Positions 19,239-29,469 are shown, numbered from the stretch's first letter. The stretch: DNA of 64,000 nt from Microcaldota archaeon (GCA_016188965.1 JACPGT010000011.1:37632-101631); one strand, 5' to 3'. Notes: generated by a model from the letters alone, not told the origin. A program made the numbers and translations.

Positions 19239-20642
19239 TCAGGCCGATTTTTTGTAGTACTCGTCCAAAAAGGCCGCGAATTGAGCATGGTCCGATAAGC
19301 CCTGTTCCAGCAGGTAGTCGAGCATCTTCTTGCGCGACGAGACTTCATCCATGATGTCTTTCGGGCGTTTGCCAGTGCCGTTGGCCAACTTCTCGATAGT
19401 GCCGGCCGGATTCGGCGTGCGTTCAATCGAATCGTTCTCCGAATTCCACGCGTAGACCTCGTTGATAGCCGGCCCGTTCTCGCCTGGAAACACTTCCGTC
19501 ACCTGCACCACCCGGCGCACCAAGCCGCGGCGGCGATCGTAGAAGCGCTGCTGGACCACGATCAAATCGGCCAGCGGCAGAAGCGAGCGGGGCACGTTCA
19601 TGGGGTTGTTCTCCAGGCGCGTGATGGCATCGCGCGCGTTGTTCGAATGAAACGTACCCGAAGCGCCGCGCAAGCCCGTGTTCATGGCCGTAAATAGCGT
19701 CTCGGCTTCCGAAGAGCGGATTTCGCCCAGGATAAGCCGGTCCGGACGCATGCGAAGCGAGTTAGTCAGCAGTTCCTGCGCCGTGGTGTGCGTGCCTGAA
19801 ATCAACGGAACCCAGTTCTGACGGCCCACCAAGTTCAACTCGGGCGTGTCCTCGATGGAAATGATGCGTTCATTCGGCGGAATCAGGCTGGACAACGCGT
19901 TGAGCGTCGTGGTCTTGCCCGCCGCGGCCGAGCCGACGATGAGCACGTTCAACGGGTAGAGGCGCAAACCTTCGAACGCGACCCACAAAAAAGCCGCGAC
20001 TTCCGAGGAAATGGTGTTTTCCTTGATGAGGCCCAGCAAGGAGAAGGGGCGCTGGTGGAAAAGCCGGACCGTAACGGCTGGAAACGGCGCGGCAGGCGAT
20101 TTGATGACGTTGGCACGCGAGCCGTCCACCAGACGCACGTCGTCGTACACGTTCTTGGACCCGAACTGCGAAAGGAGCGCGTCCAGGCTTTTTTCGTCGA
20201 AACGGAGGTTGGTGTTGCATACGCCGGCTTTGCGGTGGTAGACCATGACGGGCGTCTCGGTGCCGTTGATGAAGACTTCCTCCAGTTCGTCATCATCAAA
20301 AAGCGGTTGGATGACCTGGTAGCCGTAGAAGCGGCGCAGAACGGCGCGGGCGATGGCCGCCGGATTCTTCGCACCCGACAAAAGCATGGACAAAGCCGAC
20401 AGCAGTGCTTCGGATTTCTTGCGTTGCAGGGGAAGGCCGAATTCCAGCACGTCCAGCGAATTCATGAATTCCTGCCAACCGTTAACGTCGAATGCGTGCG
20501 TCTGGCAGAACGACGGCAACAACAACCGCCTCTCCACGAGGGCCACGACGTCGTTGAACACGGCCACGTCACTGCCGGACAACGCCTCGGGCTGGACGTC
20601 GTACATCGAAAACGGAAAACCCTTGGATACGGTGGCAGGCAT
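19239..20642 (-). CDS. Type II/IV secretion system ATPase (GspE/PilT/FlaI-like)
   Basis: IVGSAAAGKTTTLNAL Walker A; LGEIRSSEAETLFTAMNTGLRGASGTFHSN. Confidence 0.88.
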   Translation of the reverse strand: MPATVSKGFPFSMYDVQPEALSGSDVAVFNDVVALVERRLLLPSFCQTHAFDVNGWQEFMNSLDVLEFGLPLQRKKSEALLSALSMLLSGAKNPAAIARAVLRRFYGYQVIQPLFDDDELEEVFINGTETPVMVYHRKAGVCNTNLRFDEKSLDALLSQFGSKNVYDDVRLVDGSRANVIKSPAAPFPAVTVRLFHQRPFSLLGLIKENTISSEVAAFLWVAFEGLRLYPLNVLIVGSAAAGKTTTLNALSSLIPPNERIISIEDTPELNLVGRQNWVPLISGTHTTAQELLTNSLRMRPDRLILGEIRSSEAETLFTAMNTGLRGASGTFHSNNARDAITRLENNPMNVPRSLLPLADLIVVQQRFYDRRRGLVRRVVQVTEVFPGENGPAINEVYAWNSENDSIERTPNPAGTIEKLANGTGKRPKDIMDEVSSRKKMLDYLLEQGLSDHAQFAAFLDEYYKKSA

Positions 20643-20783
20643 ACGCACAGAGGCACGCAAAACGCCTATAAGACGGTTGCGGAAAAAAGGGAAAGAAAAA
20701 CTACCCGGCACCTCCTAAAGCAACCGGCCGCAGGACAAAGCCCGCTTTTTTATTCGGCCGCGCCGTCATGCTTGCGAGCCGTC

Positions 20784-22148
20784 ATGGATTCCAAACCCCG
20801 CTTGGAGAAAATCGCCCAGCGCGTCGCCCATAAAGTCTCGCCCACGCCCAAACAGGCGGCGGATGAACAGAAGTTCGCACACGGCCTGATGGCCAAACTG
20901 TCCAAAGCGCTGCCCGAAGCCAAATTGCACTTGGTCGGCTCGACTGCGCGCGACACCGGCTTGGTGGGGGACAAGGACATCGACGTCTTTGCCGCTTTTG
21001 AGCGCCACCTGGCTGAAGAGTACATCGTCAAGAAGACCGTCGAGGCCTGCCGCAGATCCTTCCGCATCAAGTGGGAAATGCATTACGCCGAACATCCGTA
21101 CCTCCAAGGCCGCATCGAAAACTATAGTGTCGAAGTCATTCCCTGCTACAAAACGCAGGCCGGACAGAAAATCCAATCCGCCGTGGACCGCACGCCCTTG
21201 CACATGGACTACCTGCAAAAACAGCTTTCTGCGGCCCAGCGGCAGGACGTAAGGGCCCTCAAACGCCTGCTCAAGAGCAACGGCCTGTACGGCGCCGAAC
21301 TGCGCATCCGAGGCTTTTCCGGCCTCCTATGCGAATACCTCATCCTCAACTACCGCAGTTTTTCCGGACTCATCGACGCCGTTCGGCAGTGGAAGCCGCC
21401 GGTGCGCATCGACATGACTGCCGGACCCGGCCGCGGCTCGTCCGCTGCCTTCGACACGCCCCTAGTCCTGATTGACGCAGTGGATGAGTCACGCAACGTC
21501 GCCGCCGTGGTCTCCGCCACCACCCTGCACCGATTTATATCGCTCTGCCAGGCCTTGTGGGAAAAACCGGATGAGATACTGTTCTTCCCTAAAAAGGAAA
21601 AGGCCGCTACCGCAGCTCAGCTGCAGAAAATCCTGGACCGACGCGGCACGCAGTGGGCTGTGTACGCCATGCGCAAGCCGGACGTAGTCGAAGACATCCT
21701 CTGGCCGCAACTGGAGCGAACCGGATTGAACATCCAGAAACAACTCGAACTGAAGGACTTTATGGTCCTGACTCGACATGCTTTCGAAGACGAGAAAAAA
21801 GTCTGCCTTTTTTTCGAATTGCAACACGCCACGCTGCCATCCGTCCGCCGCACCAAGGGCCCGTCGGCTATGCATGGCCCCGCCGTTCGCCAATTCGCCG
21901 CCGGAAAGACCGCTTGGAAAGGACCTTACGTAGAGGGCGAGCGCGTATGGGTGGAGGAAAAGCGTCCGCACACCAACGCATGGAAATTCGTAGGCGAAAT
22001 CCAACGCAGGCCGGAGCGCTTCGGCATCGCCTCGCACCTGCAAAAGCCCTTCAAAACGGCCAAGGCCATCCGAAAAGCTTCAGGCCTCCAACCGCAAGCC
22101 CGCGGTCAACTGGCGCGGTTTCTGACGTTCCGGGAAGCGTGGCTGTAA
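20784..22148 (+). CDS. cca: Archaeal CCA-adding tRNA nucleotidyltransferase
   Basis: LVGSTARDTGLVGDKDIDVFAAF; class I archaeal arrangement; ATG at 20784. Confidence 0.9.
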   Translation: MDSKPRLEKIAQRVAHKVSPTPKQAADEQKFAHGLMAKLSKALPEAKLHLVGSTARDTGLVGDKDIDVFAAFERHLAEEYIVKKTVEACRRSFRIKWEMHYAEHPYLQGRIENYSVEVIPCYKTQAGQKIQSAVDRTPLHMDYLQKQLSAAQRQDVRALKRLLKSNGLYGAELRIRGFSGLLCEYLILNYRSFSGLIDAVRQWKPPVRIDMTAGPGRGSSAAFDTPLVLIDAVDESRNVAAVVSATTLHRFISLCQALWEKPDEILFFPKKEKAATAAQLQKILDRRGTQWAVYAMRKPDVVEDILWPQLERTGLNIQKQLELKDFMVLTRHAFEDEKKVCLFFELQHATLPSVRRTKGPSAMHGPAVRQFAAGKTAWKGPYVEGERVWVEEKRPHTNAWKFVGEIQRRPERFGIASHLQKPFKTAKAIRKASGLQPQARGQLARFLTFREAWL

Positions 22149-22200
22149 AAGCCGAAGACCAAAACGCTTAAACCCGCCCGCGGCCAGCTCTTTCAATCCC

Positions 22201-23337
22201 ATGATCATCCGCGACGCCATCCACGGCGGCATCGACGTGAACCCGCTGGAAGAGCAGATTCTCGACCACCCACTGGTGCAGCGCTTGCGGCACGTCCGCC
22301 AATTGTCCTTGGTCCATTTAGTTTACCCATCGGCATTGCACACGCGCTTTGAACACTCCCTCGGCTCCATGCACCTCTCCGGAAAACTGGCCAAGAGCCT
22401 CGGTCTGTCGGATGAACAAGTCCAACTCGTCCGCCTGGCCGGATTGCTGCACGACGTGGGACACGGCGCGTTTTCCCACAGCTCCGACCGGCTTTTAATC
22501 CAGAAGACCGGACGCACGCACGAGATGCGCGGCATGGACCTCGTCGAAAAGACGGGATTGAAAGACGCATTGCAGCAAAACGGAGTCTCCATGCACGAGC
22601 TGCGTGAATGTTTCGAAGGAAAAGGCGGCGGCACCATCATTACGTCGGAACTGGGTTGCGACCGGATGGACTACCTCATGCGCGACGCCTACTTCACCGG
22701 CGTGTCCTACTCCTTGCTGGACCACCAGCGCCTGTTGGAGACCATGACGCTGAAAGAAGGCCAATTGGTCATCCAGGAAAAAGGGGCCGTCGCGGCCGAA
22801 AGCCTCTTGGTCAGCCGGCACCTCATGTTCAACGCCGTCTACCTGCACCCCACGGTGCGCATCTGCGAAGCGATGGTTGAGAAGATGCTGGACACGTCAC
22901 TGCAAGACGGCCAAATCACCATGGAAGGAGTCGCGCAAGGCACGGACGACGCGGTTCTGGCTGACCTGGCGGAAAAACGCAATCCGTTGGCCAACCGCCT
23001 GCTACGACGCGAATTGTTCAAGAAAGCATTTGTCCAACCCGCGGGCCAAAATCAAACGGAAAGCGCGAAAAAACAGATGCATTGCATCATCACCGACGCG
23101 CTGCAGGACGCTGACCTGGATGAAAAACAGCATGTCATCTGCCTGCCGCCGGAGAACAAGACGCACCACGGCATCCACGTCCTGATCAAGGACGGCCGCG
23201 TCATGCCGTTGGAAAAAATTTCGAACCTAGTATCCGCCCTGAACCGTCCATCCAGCCGCGACACGCTCATTGTCGCGTGCGAGAAAGGAATGGAAGAAAA
23301 AGTAGCCAAGGCAGTGCAAACCGCTCTGGCGGACTGA
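22201..23337 (+). CDS. HD-domain phosphohydrolase (SAMHD1/dGTPase-like)
   Basis: TRFEHSLGSMHL, LLHDVGHGAFSHSSD, ELGCDRMDYLMRDA motifs. Confidence 0.85.
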   Translation: MIIRDAIHGGIDVNPLEEQILDHPLVQRLRHVRQLSLVHLVYPSALHTRFEHSLGSMHLSGKLAKSLGLSDEQVQLVRLAGLLHDVGHGAFSHSSDRLLIQKTGRTHEMRGMDLVEKTGLKDALQQNGVSMHELRECFEGKGGGTIITSELGCDRMDYLMRDAYFTGVSYSLLDHQRLLETMTLKEGQLVIQEKGAVAAESLLVSRHLMFNAVYLHPTVRICEAMVEKMLDTSLQDGQITMEGVAQGTDDAVLADLAEKRNPLANRLLRRELFKKAFVQPAGQNQTESAKKQMHCIITDALQDADLDEKQHVICLPPENKTHHGIHVLIKDGRVMPLEKISNLVSALNRPSSRDTLIVACEKGMEEKVAKAVQTALAD

Positions 23338-23352
23338 AAAAAAGAAAAAAAA

Positions 23353-23601
23353 TCAGCCGATTAGGCCGACCTCTTCGACCTGGACGTTGGATACTCCGGA
23401 CAAGGCCTGGACTTCCGCCTCGAAGTCGCGGCCCGAGCCATCTTCCGTCACGAAGGACGCCTGGATGACTTTGGCGCCGAAGACGTAATCAATGACTTTC
23501 GCAGTGTTGCACTCCGACACTGCCTTGACGCGGGCGCACAACTCATCCGGGTTGACGCCTTCGTCGGGGAAGACTTTCATGACGACCATGACTTTACCCA
23601 T
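23353..23601 (-). CDS. Archaeal elongation factor 1-beta
   Basis: MGKVMVVMKVFPDEGVNPDEL...VEEVGLIG; ATG at 23601. Confidence 0.85.
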   Translation of the reverse strand: MGKVMVVMKVFPDEGVNPDELCARVKAVSECNTAKVIDYVFGAKVIQASFVTEDGSGRDFEAEVQALSGVSNVQVEEVGLIG

Positions 23602-23723
23602 AGCACACACCTTTTGAACTAAAACCAATTGATTCGCGAGCTTACCCCTTTCTTTTTGGTTAGGCCAGCTTTTTCTTTGGAAAGAAAAAGATGACCATCC
23701 ACTCCAACGGCATTGATGGCCCA

Positions 23724-24137
23724 CTACAGGCCGACGTGTTTTTTCAGGATCGAACTTTTGAACTTGTAGGTTTCAAACCCTTTGCCCCGCACCACGCGGG
23801 TCTTCAAACCGTTTTTTTCCAGGAAGGCACGGAGCGCCTCTTTATCGACGCTCTGGTCATAACCCAGCAGCAGGACATCGGGTCGCACTTCACACAGCAC
23901 CAAAAACCAATCACCGGGATTTCCAAGGCGCGCCGAGTCGACGTAGCGGACGGAGGCCACCATTTCCAGGCGTTCGATTTCCGAAAACACTGGTTTTTTG
24001 CCTTTGGTTTTTTCCGCGCTGGAATCACGCGAGACGACCACGACCAGTTCGCCGCCCAGGTCTTTGGCCTGTCGGAACAAGTCCAAGTGACCGGGGTGGA
24101 TGAAGTCGAACGTGCCGGCCACCATCACGCGGACCAA
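23724..24137 (-). CDS. Cytidylyltransferase family (archaeal FAD synthase RibL-like)
   Basis: GTFDFIHPGHLDLFRQAKDLG, LLLGYDQSVD. Confidence 0.8.
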   Translation of the reverse strand: MVRVMVAGTFDFIHPGHLDLFRQAKDLGGELVVVVSRDSSAEKTKGKKPVFSEIERLEMVASVRYVDSARLGNPGDWFLVLCEVRPDVLLLGYDQSVDKEALRAFLEKNGLKTRVVRGKGFETYKFKSSILKKHVGL

Positions 24138-24149
24138 GGCGTTCGCACC

Positions 24150-24305
24150 TTACGGGCCGGAGAAGCCGTCGTTGTTCGGGCACGAAAAATGCGTGCCACG
24201 CTTCTTGCAGTCGTCGCAACGCGCAAGGTTCGAGCCGCACGAGGGGCAAGCAAAGCTGGTGCCGCCCAACGAACAGTCACGACCGCAGCTGATACAGGAC
24301 TTCAT
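24150..24305 (-). CDS. Small zinc-finger protein (HVO_2753-like)
   Basis: 51 aa with four CxxC pairs (CISCG, CPSCG, CDDC, SCPNNDGFSGP); located beside aEF-1beta region. Confidence 0.75.
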   Translation of the reverse strand: MKSCISCGRDCSLGGTSFACPSCGSNLARCDDCKKRGTHFSCPNNDGFSGP

Positions 24306-24561
24306 AATGCAAAACACCTTCTGAAGGCTAATGGATTGAACCAACAAACCGTGCCGAAAACGGCTTTTATAGGTTGTGACATTAACGGGCCGACACAAAC
24401 AGCCGCCACGTCAGCCTTAAAAGACGCGCCCGCCACCGTTTATTTCTCCGGTCCCAGCCTGCCGGCGATTCCGCGTCGCCCGTTTTTCAGTCAGAAGGAA
24501 AGACCCGAGAACCCGCGGAGCTTGCGGTTGCACCCGGCAGGGTCCGACCGTTTTGCTCAAA

Positions 24562-24635
24562 GGGCCCATAGTATAGCCTGGACAGAATGGGAGCTTGCGG
24601 AGCTTCAGACCGGGGTTCGAATCCCCGTGGGCCCG
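24562..24635 (+). tRNA. tRNA-Arg(GCG)
   Basis: Acceptor GGGCCCA/TGGGCCC, anticodon arm GGAGC-TTGCGGA-GCTTC, T-arm CGGGG-TTCGAAT-CCCCG. Confidence 0.85.
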
Positions 24636-24694
24636 TCCTCTTTTTTTCATACCAATCCCAAGCCACAAAAAGCCTCCGTTCCAACAGAAAAGCC

Positions 24695-25837
24695 ATGCTC
24701 ATCGGTTTGGTCGGCTTGCCGAACAAAGGCAAGTCCACGTTGTTCAACGCCCTCACGGGAGGCGCCGCGCAGGTCGCCAACTATCCATTCACCACCATCC
24801 AACCCAACGAGGGCATCGCCTTTGCGTCCCAGCCCTGCCCCCACGTCGTCCTGGGATTGCAGAAATGCGACCCGAACAACAGCGCCTGCCAAAGCGGCCT
24901 CCGCAAGATACCCGTCAAACTGCTGGACGTCGCAGGGCTTGTCGAAGGCGCGCACGAAGGAAAAGGCATGGGTAACCAGTTCCTCGCCGACTTGGCGGCC
25001 GCCGACGCGCTCATCGTCGTGGCCGACGCCGCCGGAAAGACAGACGACGAAGGCAACCTTACGTCGGGACACGACCCGGCGCGGGACGTGCGCATCCTCG
25101 AAGACGAATTGCAGGCCTGGTTTGAAAGCGTGGTCAAAAAGCACGCCGTGAAGAACAAGGGAAAGCCCCTCAAGGAATTCTACGGGTTGCTCTCCGGGCT
25201 GAAGGTGTCGGAAAACGACGCCGCACACATAGCCACCGACTTGGAACTGCCATCCGAGACGTCGCAGTGGACCAAAGACGAAATCCGGGATTACGCCGAA
25301 GAGATTCGCAAGAAAAGCAAGCCCATCGTCATCGCGGCCAACAAAATGGACGCCGCGCCGGACAAAGCCGCGGCGTTGGAAACCTTGCAAAAGCGCGGCT
25401 ACCCCGTCTTTGCGACTTCGGCCGAAATGGCATTGGCCAAGCAAAAAGCCGTCAGAAACGGATTTGCTCGTGAAGAAAACGGAAAACTGGTGCCTTTGAA
25501 AGAGGATGCCGCAGTGAAGGCGGCCATCGAGCGCATCAACGCGTTCGGCGACGACGGCGTGCAAGCCTTGATGGACCACGTCGTCTTCGACGTTCTCAAA
25601 CAGATCGTCGCGTATCCGGTCGAGGACGAAAAACACTACGCGAACAATTTCGGCAAAGTCCTACCTGACGCTTTCCTGCTCACACAAGGCAGCACCGCCA
25701 AAGACTTGGCAGAAAAAATCCACACGGACCTCGCCGCTGGCTTCCTATACGGCATCGACGCCAAGACCAAGATGCGCCTAGGCAAGGATACGGCTCTCAA
25801 GTCAGGCGACGTCGTCAAAATCATGTCGGCCCGATGA
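24695..25837 (+). CDS. YchF/Obg-related GTPase with C-terminal TGS domain
   Basis: GLPNKGKSTLFNALTG, NYPFTTIQPNEG, LLDVAGLVEGAHEGKGMGNQFL; ATG at 24695. Confidence 0.9.
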   Translation: MLIGLVGLPNKGKSTLFNALTGGAAQVANYPFTTIQPNEGIAFASQPCPHVVLGLQKCDPNNSACQSGLRKIPVKLLDVAGLVEGAHEGKGMGNQFLADLAAADALIVVADAAGKTDDEGNLTSGHDPARDVRILEDELQAWFESVVKKHAVKNKGKPLKEFYGLLSGLKVSENDAAHIATDLELPSETSQWTKDEIRDYAEEIRKKSKPIVIAANKMDAAPDKAAALETLQKRGYPVFATSAEMALAKQKAVRNGFAREENGKLVPLKEDAAVKAAIERINAFGDDGVQALMDHVVFDVLKQIVAYPVEDEKHYANNFGKVLPDAFLLTQGSTAKDLAEKIHTDLAAGFLYGIDAKTKMRLGKDTALKSGDVVKIMSAR

Positions 25838-25842
25838 CCGAC

Positions 25843-25881
25843 CATATTATAAATAATATGAACATAAAATGAAATATGTTC
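25843..25881 (+). promoter_or_regulatory. Two consecutive palindromes covering TATA box and start codon of MNT/HEPN operon
   Basis: CATATTAT-AA-ATAATATG (25843-25860) and GAACATA-8nt-TATGTTC (25860-25881). Confidence 0.55.
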
Positions 25882-26418
25882 AGGTCTTGGCATCGGTTCA
25901 AAGGCTGGAGCGTCCTGGAATACTTCCTCCAACATCCCACGAGCGCCATTCACGTCAACGCTTTGGCGCGACATTTGAAAATAAGCCCCCTAACAGCAAA
26001 CACGTACCTGACTGAATACTTCAAAGAAGAAATGCTTGAACGCGAAGCCAAGGCCAACGCCATATTCTACCGGTTAACCGAAAACCCAATGGTGAACGCG
26101 CTGAAACGGACCTACGCACTCGCCACGCTGCACGAAAACGATTTTGTCAAATCAATCATCTCGGAAAACCCCCAAGCGACCTCGATTGTCCTGTACGGGA
26201 CACGCGCATCGGGAACCTACGATGAAAAAAGCGACTACGACGTCTTGGTCTTTTCCAAGAATCCCACATTTCCAAAACGTGCCGCGTCACGGCTCGACGC
26301 CCCCGTGAGCCTTCGCATCGTTACCGTTGGACAGTGGCGCATGATGAATCCGTCCTTCAAAGAGTCCGTCCGAAAAAACCACGTCGTCCTCTTTGGGACC
26401 GGACTGGTGATGGGATGA
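25876..26418 (+). CDS. Winged-HTH + MNT-type nucleotidyltransferase (antitoxin-like)
   Basis: HTH N-terminus; IVLYGTRASGTYDEKSDYDVLVF nucleotidyltransferase motif. Confidence 0.8.
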   Translation: MFRSWHRFKGWSVLEYFLQHPTSAIHVNALARHLKISPLTANTYLTEYFKEEMLEREAKANAIFYRLTENPMVNALKRTYALATLHENDFVKSIISENPQATSIVLYGTRASGTYDEKSDYDVLVFSKNPTFPKRAASRLDAPVSLRIVTVGQWRMMNPSFKESVRKNHVVLFGTGLVMG

Positions 26419-26849
26419 ACGTCCAGACGTGTTTTGAGTCCGGACTGCTCAAGCGCATACCTGTCGAGCCCGAACGGGTTCAAAGCGCGCTGGATTTAGG
26501 TCGCCACTACCTGGAACGCGCCCAGGGGAACATGAAAATGCAATACCACGACGTGGCGTTCCTGATGGCCTACAACGCGATGCTGCAAGCCGCCAAAGCC
26601 GCGTTGTTCCACGCAGGCGTCAAGGAACGAAGCCATGTCTGTGCCGTCGCATACCTCCGAACATTATTCGAAACCGAACCGGAAGGGCCCGACCTCGTCG
26701 AATTACTGGACACGTACCGACTCCAACGCCACCGTACACAATACGATGGAGAAACCTTAAGCCAAGAGGAAGCGGAAATGATCATCGAAGACGCGCAACA
26801 TTTCCTGGACTTCGTTGAAGCGAAAACAGAAAGAAGAAAACAAAAATAA
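26415..26849 (+). CDS. HEPN domain protein (toxin-like)
   Basis: ALDLGRHYLERAQGNMKMQYHDVAFLMAYNAMLQAAKAALFHAG; RLQRHRTQYDG; ATGA overlap with MNT gene. Confidence 0.75.
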   Translation: MNVQTCFESGLLKRIPVEPERVQSALDLGRHYLERAQGNMKMQYHDVAFLMAYNAMLQAAKAALFHAGVKERSHVCAVAYLRTLFETEPEGPDLVELLDTYRLQRHRTQYDGETLSQEEAEMIIEDAQHFLDFVEAKTERRKQK

Positions 26850-26854
26850 TTGGC

Positions 26855-27916
26855 CTAAACTTTCCGCACCAGTCTTCTTTTTCCAGGCCCGTCGACGTTC
26901 TGTTCTTCCTCGATCGTCACCAAACGCTTGTCGGCCAATTGCTCCAGGTAGCGCCGGAGCGTGCGTTCGGCCACATCCAGTTCCTTCTGCAAGTCGCCGG
27001 AATACTTCGGCCCGGCCTCCAAAGCGGCCAGGATCGATTGCTCGCCTTCCAAAGCGCCGGCCATGCGTTTTTTGACCGAAGCGTTCAGCGCGTCGTGTTC
27101 AGCCATGGCCGCCCGTACGTCATCCGGCGTCACTTTCAGCGCGCCGCGCCGCTCGGCCGCCTTGCCTGATTTCCACAACACGTCCAACGCCACGCGGGCG
27201 TCGCCACCGGTCTTCGCCGAATACGCCGCGCACAGCGCCACGGCCTCTTCCGGGCACGCGCCCATCTTGAACGCCTTGGGCAATCGGTCGCGCAGGATGG
27301 ATTTGAGCTCCAACGGCGAATAGCGGGGAAAATCCAACGGTTGCAATGAAAGCGAGCTTCTCACGCGGGAATCGAGTTTTTCGAACACGTCCGGCGTGTT
27401 GGTGATGGCCACCACCACGATGGGCACCGGCGAGCGCGACACGTCGTACAGCAATGCTTCTTCTTTCTTGTGGAAAAGCCGGTCGGCCTCGTCCAGCACC
27501 AGCACCAGGCGAATGTCGTTCTTCTGGATGAACTGCAGCAAGTCGGTGCGGACCTCGTCAGTGGCCAGGCCGCGGCGGGGCACGACCAAGCCTACCAACC
27601 GAGCGGCTTCGGCCAGGACGGACTGTTGGGTGTAATGCTGCCAGCAGTTGACGTATGCCACGTGGACGCGTTGCGCATATTCTTTGAATTGCTGCAGCAC
27701 GTACTTAGCTGAACTGGTCTTGCCCGTTCCTGGCGGGCCGAATATCAGCACTGAAGACGCCTTGCGCCCGGAGGCAAACGGACGCAACGCCATGGCCAGC
27801 TGTTCAATCTGTTTTTCGCGTCCCGGAAGGACGTCGGGCAGGAATTCAGGCGACAGGGCGGATTCGTCACGGAACACGCCGGACGCAGGCATTTCGTCAA
27901 AGACGTTGGAAGACAT
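26855..27916 (-). CDS. cdc6: Orc1/Cdc6 replication initiator
   Basis: IFGPPGTGKTSSAKYVLQQF, LVLVLDEADRL, TNTPDVFEKLDSRVRSSL; winged-helix C-terminus. Confidence 0.9.
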   Translation of the reverse strand: MSSNVFDEMPASGVFRDESALSPEFLPDVLPGREKQIEQLAMALRPFASGRKASSVLIFGPPGTGKTSSAKYVLQQFKEYAQRVHVAYVNCWQHYTQQSVLAEAARLVGLVVPRRGLATDEVRTDLLQFIQKNDIRLVLVLDEADRLFHKKEEALLYDVSRSPVPIVVVAITNTPDVFEKLDSRVRSSLSLQPLDFPRYSPLELKSILRDRLPKAFKMGACPEEAVALCAAYSAKTGGDARVALDVLWKSGKAAERRGALKVTPDDVRAAMAEHDALNASVKKRMAGALEGEQSILAALEAGPKYSGDLQKELDVAERTLRRYLEQLADKRLVTIEEEQNVDGPGKRRLVRKV

Positions 27917-28019
27917 GGGGACACAAGCTTAGGCCAAAAAGCCAAATAAAACGGGCGGTTAACGGAGAGAAGCGAGGGCCAAACGGCCTTTAAATCCGTC
28001 CGAATCCAAGAAGGCTTCC

Positions 28020-28832
28020 ATGCTTAAAAACTGGTGGAGGCTGACCCGCGCCGAGCACGGACTCATCGTTTTCTTAGCCATTCTCGTCAGCCAGTTCGTC
28101 GTCACCAAGGCCCTGACGGCCGCCATGATTTGGCCGGCCGTCGGACCCATGCTGATCACGTGGGGTGCGTTTGCCTGGAACGACTACTTCGGCTACAAGT
28201 CGGACAAGGCACTCAACCGGAAGGACCGCCCCTTGGTCGCCGGCACCATCACACCTAGAGTGGCGCTGTGGGTTGGCTCGGCCCTTATGATCCTGGGCGT
28301 GGCCTTGACGTACCCCGTCGGCGTGGCCGCCTTCGGCATCGCCATCGTCTACACGGCATTGAGCATGGCGTACGACCTGTTCCTCAAGACCCGGCCCTTG
28401 TTAGGCAACCTGTTCATCGCCTCATCCATGAGCATCAGCTTCATTTACGGCAACTACGCCGCCTCCGACACGCTGCATCCCTACGTTTTGCTGTACGCCG
28501 GCGTGGCTTTTTTCGCCGGCCTGGGACGCGAACTAATCATCACGCTGCGTGACGTCGAGGGCGACAAAAAAGCCGGCGCCACCACGTTGCCCATGCTGCT
28601 CGGCCCGCGCGTGACGGTCACAGCCGCCTCCGCGCTCATCTACGGCGCCGCCGCGTTGAGCCTGGTGCCTTTGTTGCGGCCCGTCAGCATTCCCTACATC
28701 GCATTGGCCGTGCTCACGGATGCACTGTTCCTGGTCTCAACGTACTACGTCCTGTTGAGCCAGAAGCTACAGAACCTCAACATGCATGGGAGGGTTGGCG
28801 TTCGCGGCGCTAGGGATTTAGAAAAAAAATGA
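28020..28832 (+). CDS. UbiA-family prenyltransferase, probable digeranylgeranylglyceryl phosphate synthase
   Basis: NDYFGYKSDKALNRKDRPLVAGTI; LRDVEGDKKAGATTLP. Confidence 0.85.
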   Translation: MLKNWWRLTRAEHGLIVFLAILVSQFVVTKALTAAMIWPAVGPMLITWGAFAWNDYFGYKSDKALNRKDRPLVAGTITPRVALWVGSALMILGVALTYPVGVAAFGIAIVYTALSMAYDLFLKTRPLLGNLFIASSMSISFIYGNYAASDTLHPYVLLYAGVAFFAGLGRELIITLRDVEGDKKAGATTLPMLLGPRVTVTAASALIYGAAALSLVPLLRPVSIPYIALAVLTDALFLVSTYYVLLSQKLQNLNMHGRVGVRGARDLEKK

Positions 28833-28869
28833 AGACGGCGAAAAATAGGAAAAGTAAGCCTGGCCGTTT

Positions 28870-29157
28870 TTAGCCCAAAACGTCCATTTTGCCGAATTTT
28901 CCGAGGGTCAGTTGGGCCTTGTCCTGCCACGTGTTGACGTAGCCGTTGGTAATCTTGACCTTGCTGCCTTCCTTGACCATGTCGATCTGGTCGTTCCAGA
29001 GCACCAGCGTGATGGTGCCGGAATCGTCCTGGATCGTGGCGTTGGCGACGCGAAGGGCACGGCCCATCTTGTTGATCTCGCGCGGCGGCTCGATGCCCAC
29101 GACTTCGGCATCCAAATTGACGCTGCCCATTCCAGGCGTAAGCTCGTTGATCTTCAT
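28870..29157 (-). CDS. Small OB-fold single-stranded nucleic acid-binding protein
   Basis: VVGIEPPREINKMGRALRVANATIQDDSGTITLVLWNDQIDMV; ATG at 29157. Confidence 0.78.
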   Translation of the reverse strand: MKINELTPGMGSVNLDAEVVGIEPPREINKMGRALRVANATIQDDSGTITLVLWNDQIDMVKEGSKVKITNGYVNTWQDKAQLTLGKFGKMDVLG

Positions 29158-29206
29158 ACCATTCCACCCACGTTGTTTAAGTAAAGACAACTGGGACGGC
29201 CGCGCG

Positions 29207-29326
29207 TTAAAAGCGTTTCGAGCCGCCGACACGGACCGCCCTCTTGGGAAAGCCGATGGACCGGATGTAATAGGCCCAGCCGGCTTGCGGGTCGTCGAAA
29301 AGATAGTCAAGGACCGACGTGGCCAT
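29207..29326 (-). CDS. Possible 39-aa small protein
   Basis: Unlisted small ORF MATSVLDYLFDDPQAGWAYYIRSIGFPKRAVRVGGSKRF in an otherwise empty gap. Confidence 0.35.
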   Translation of the reverse strand: MATSVLDYLFDDPQAGWAYYIRSIGFPKRAVRVGGSKRF

Positions 29327-29469
29327 CAGAGTGACGGCGCGTGAAGCCGCTTACCGGCAAGGCACCGGGGTGAAAAACATCCACGAACGACACAGAGGGG
29401 AGTAGTCGAATCAAAAGCCGCCTCGCGGGGGGAACGACAACGGATTTAAAAATCCGGGTTGGCGAAAGT

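Noticed and set aside
19076-19426. N-terminal extension of the SRP54 ORF
   Set aside because: Overlaps the secretion ATPase gene and lacks SRP54 similarity; normal start at 19075
20055-20783. N-terminal extension of the CCA-adding enzyme ORF
   Set aside because: Runs antisense to the secretion ATPase; enzyme homology starts at 20784
27917-28019. Origin of replication directly adjacent to cdc6
   Set aside because: The intergenic space is only ~100 bp, with no AT-rich tract or ORB-like motif seen
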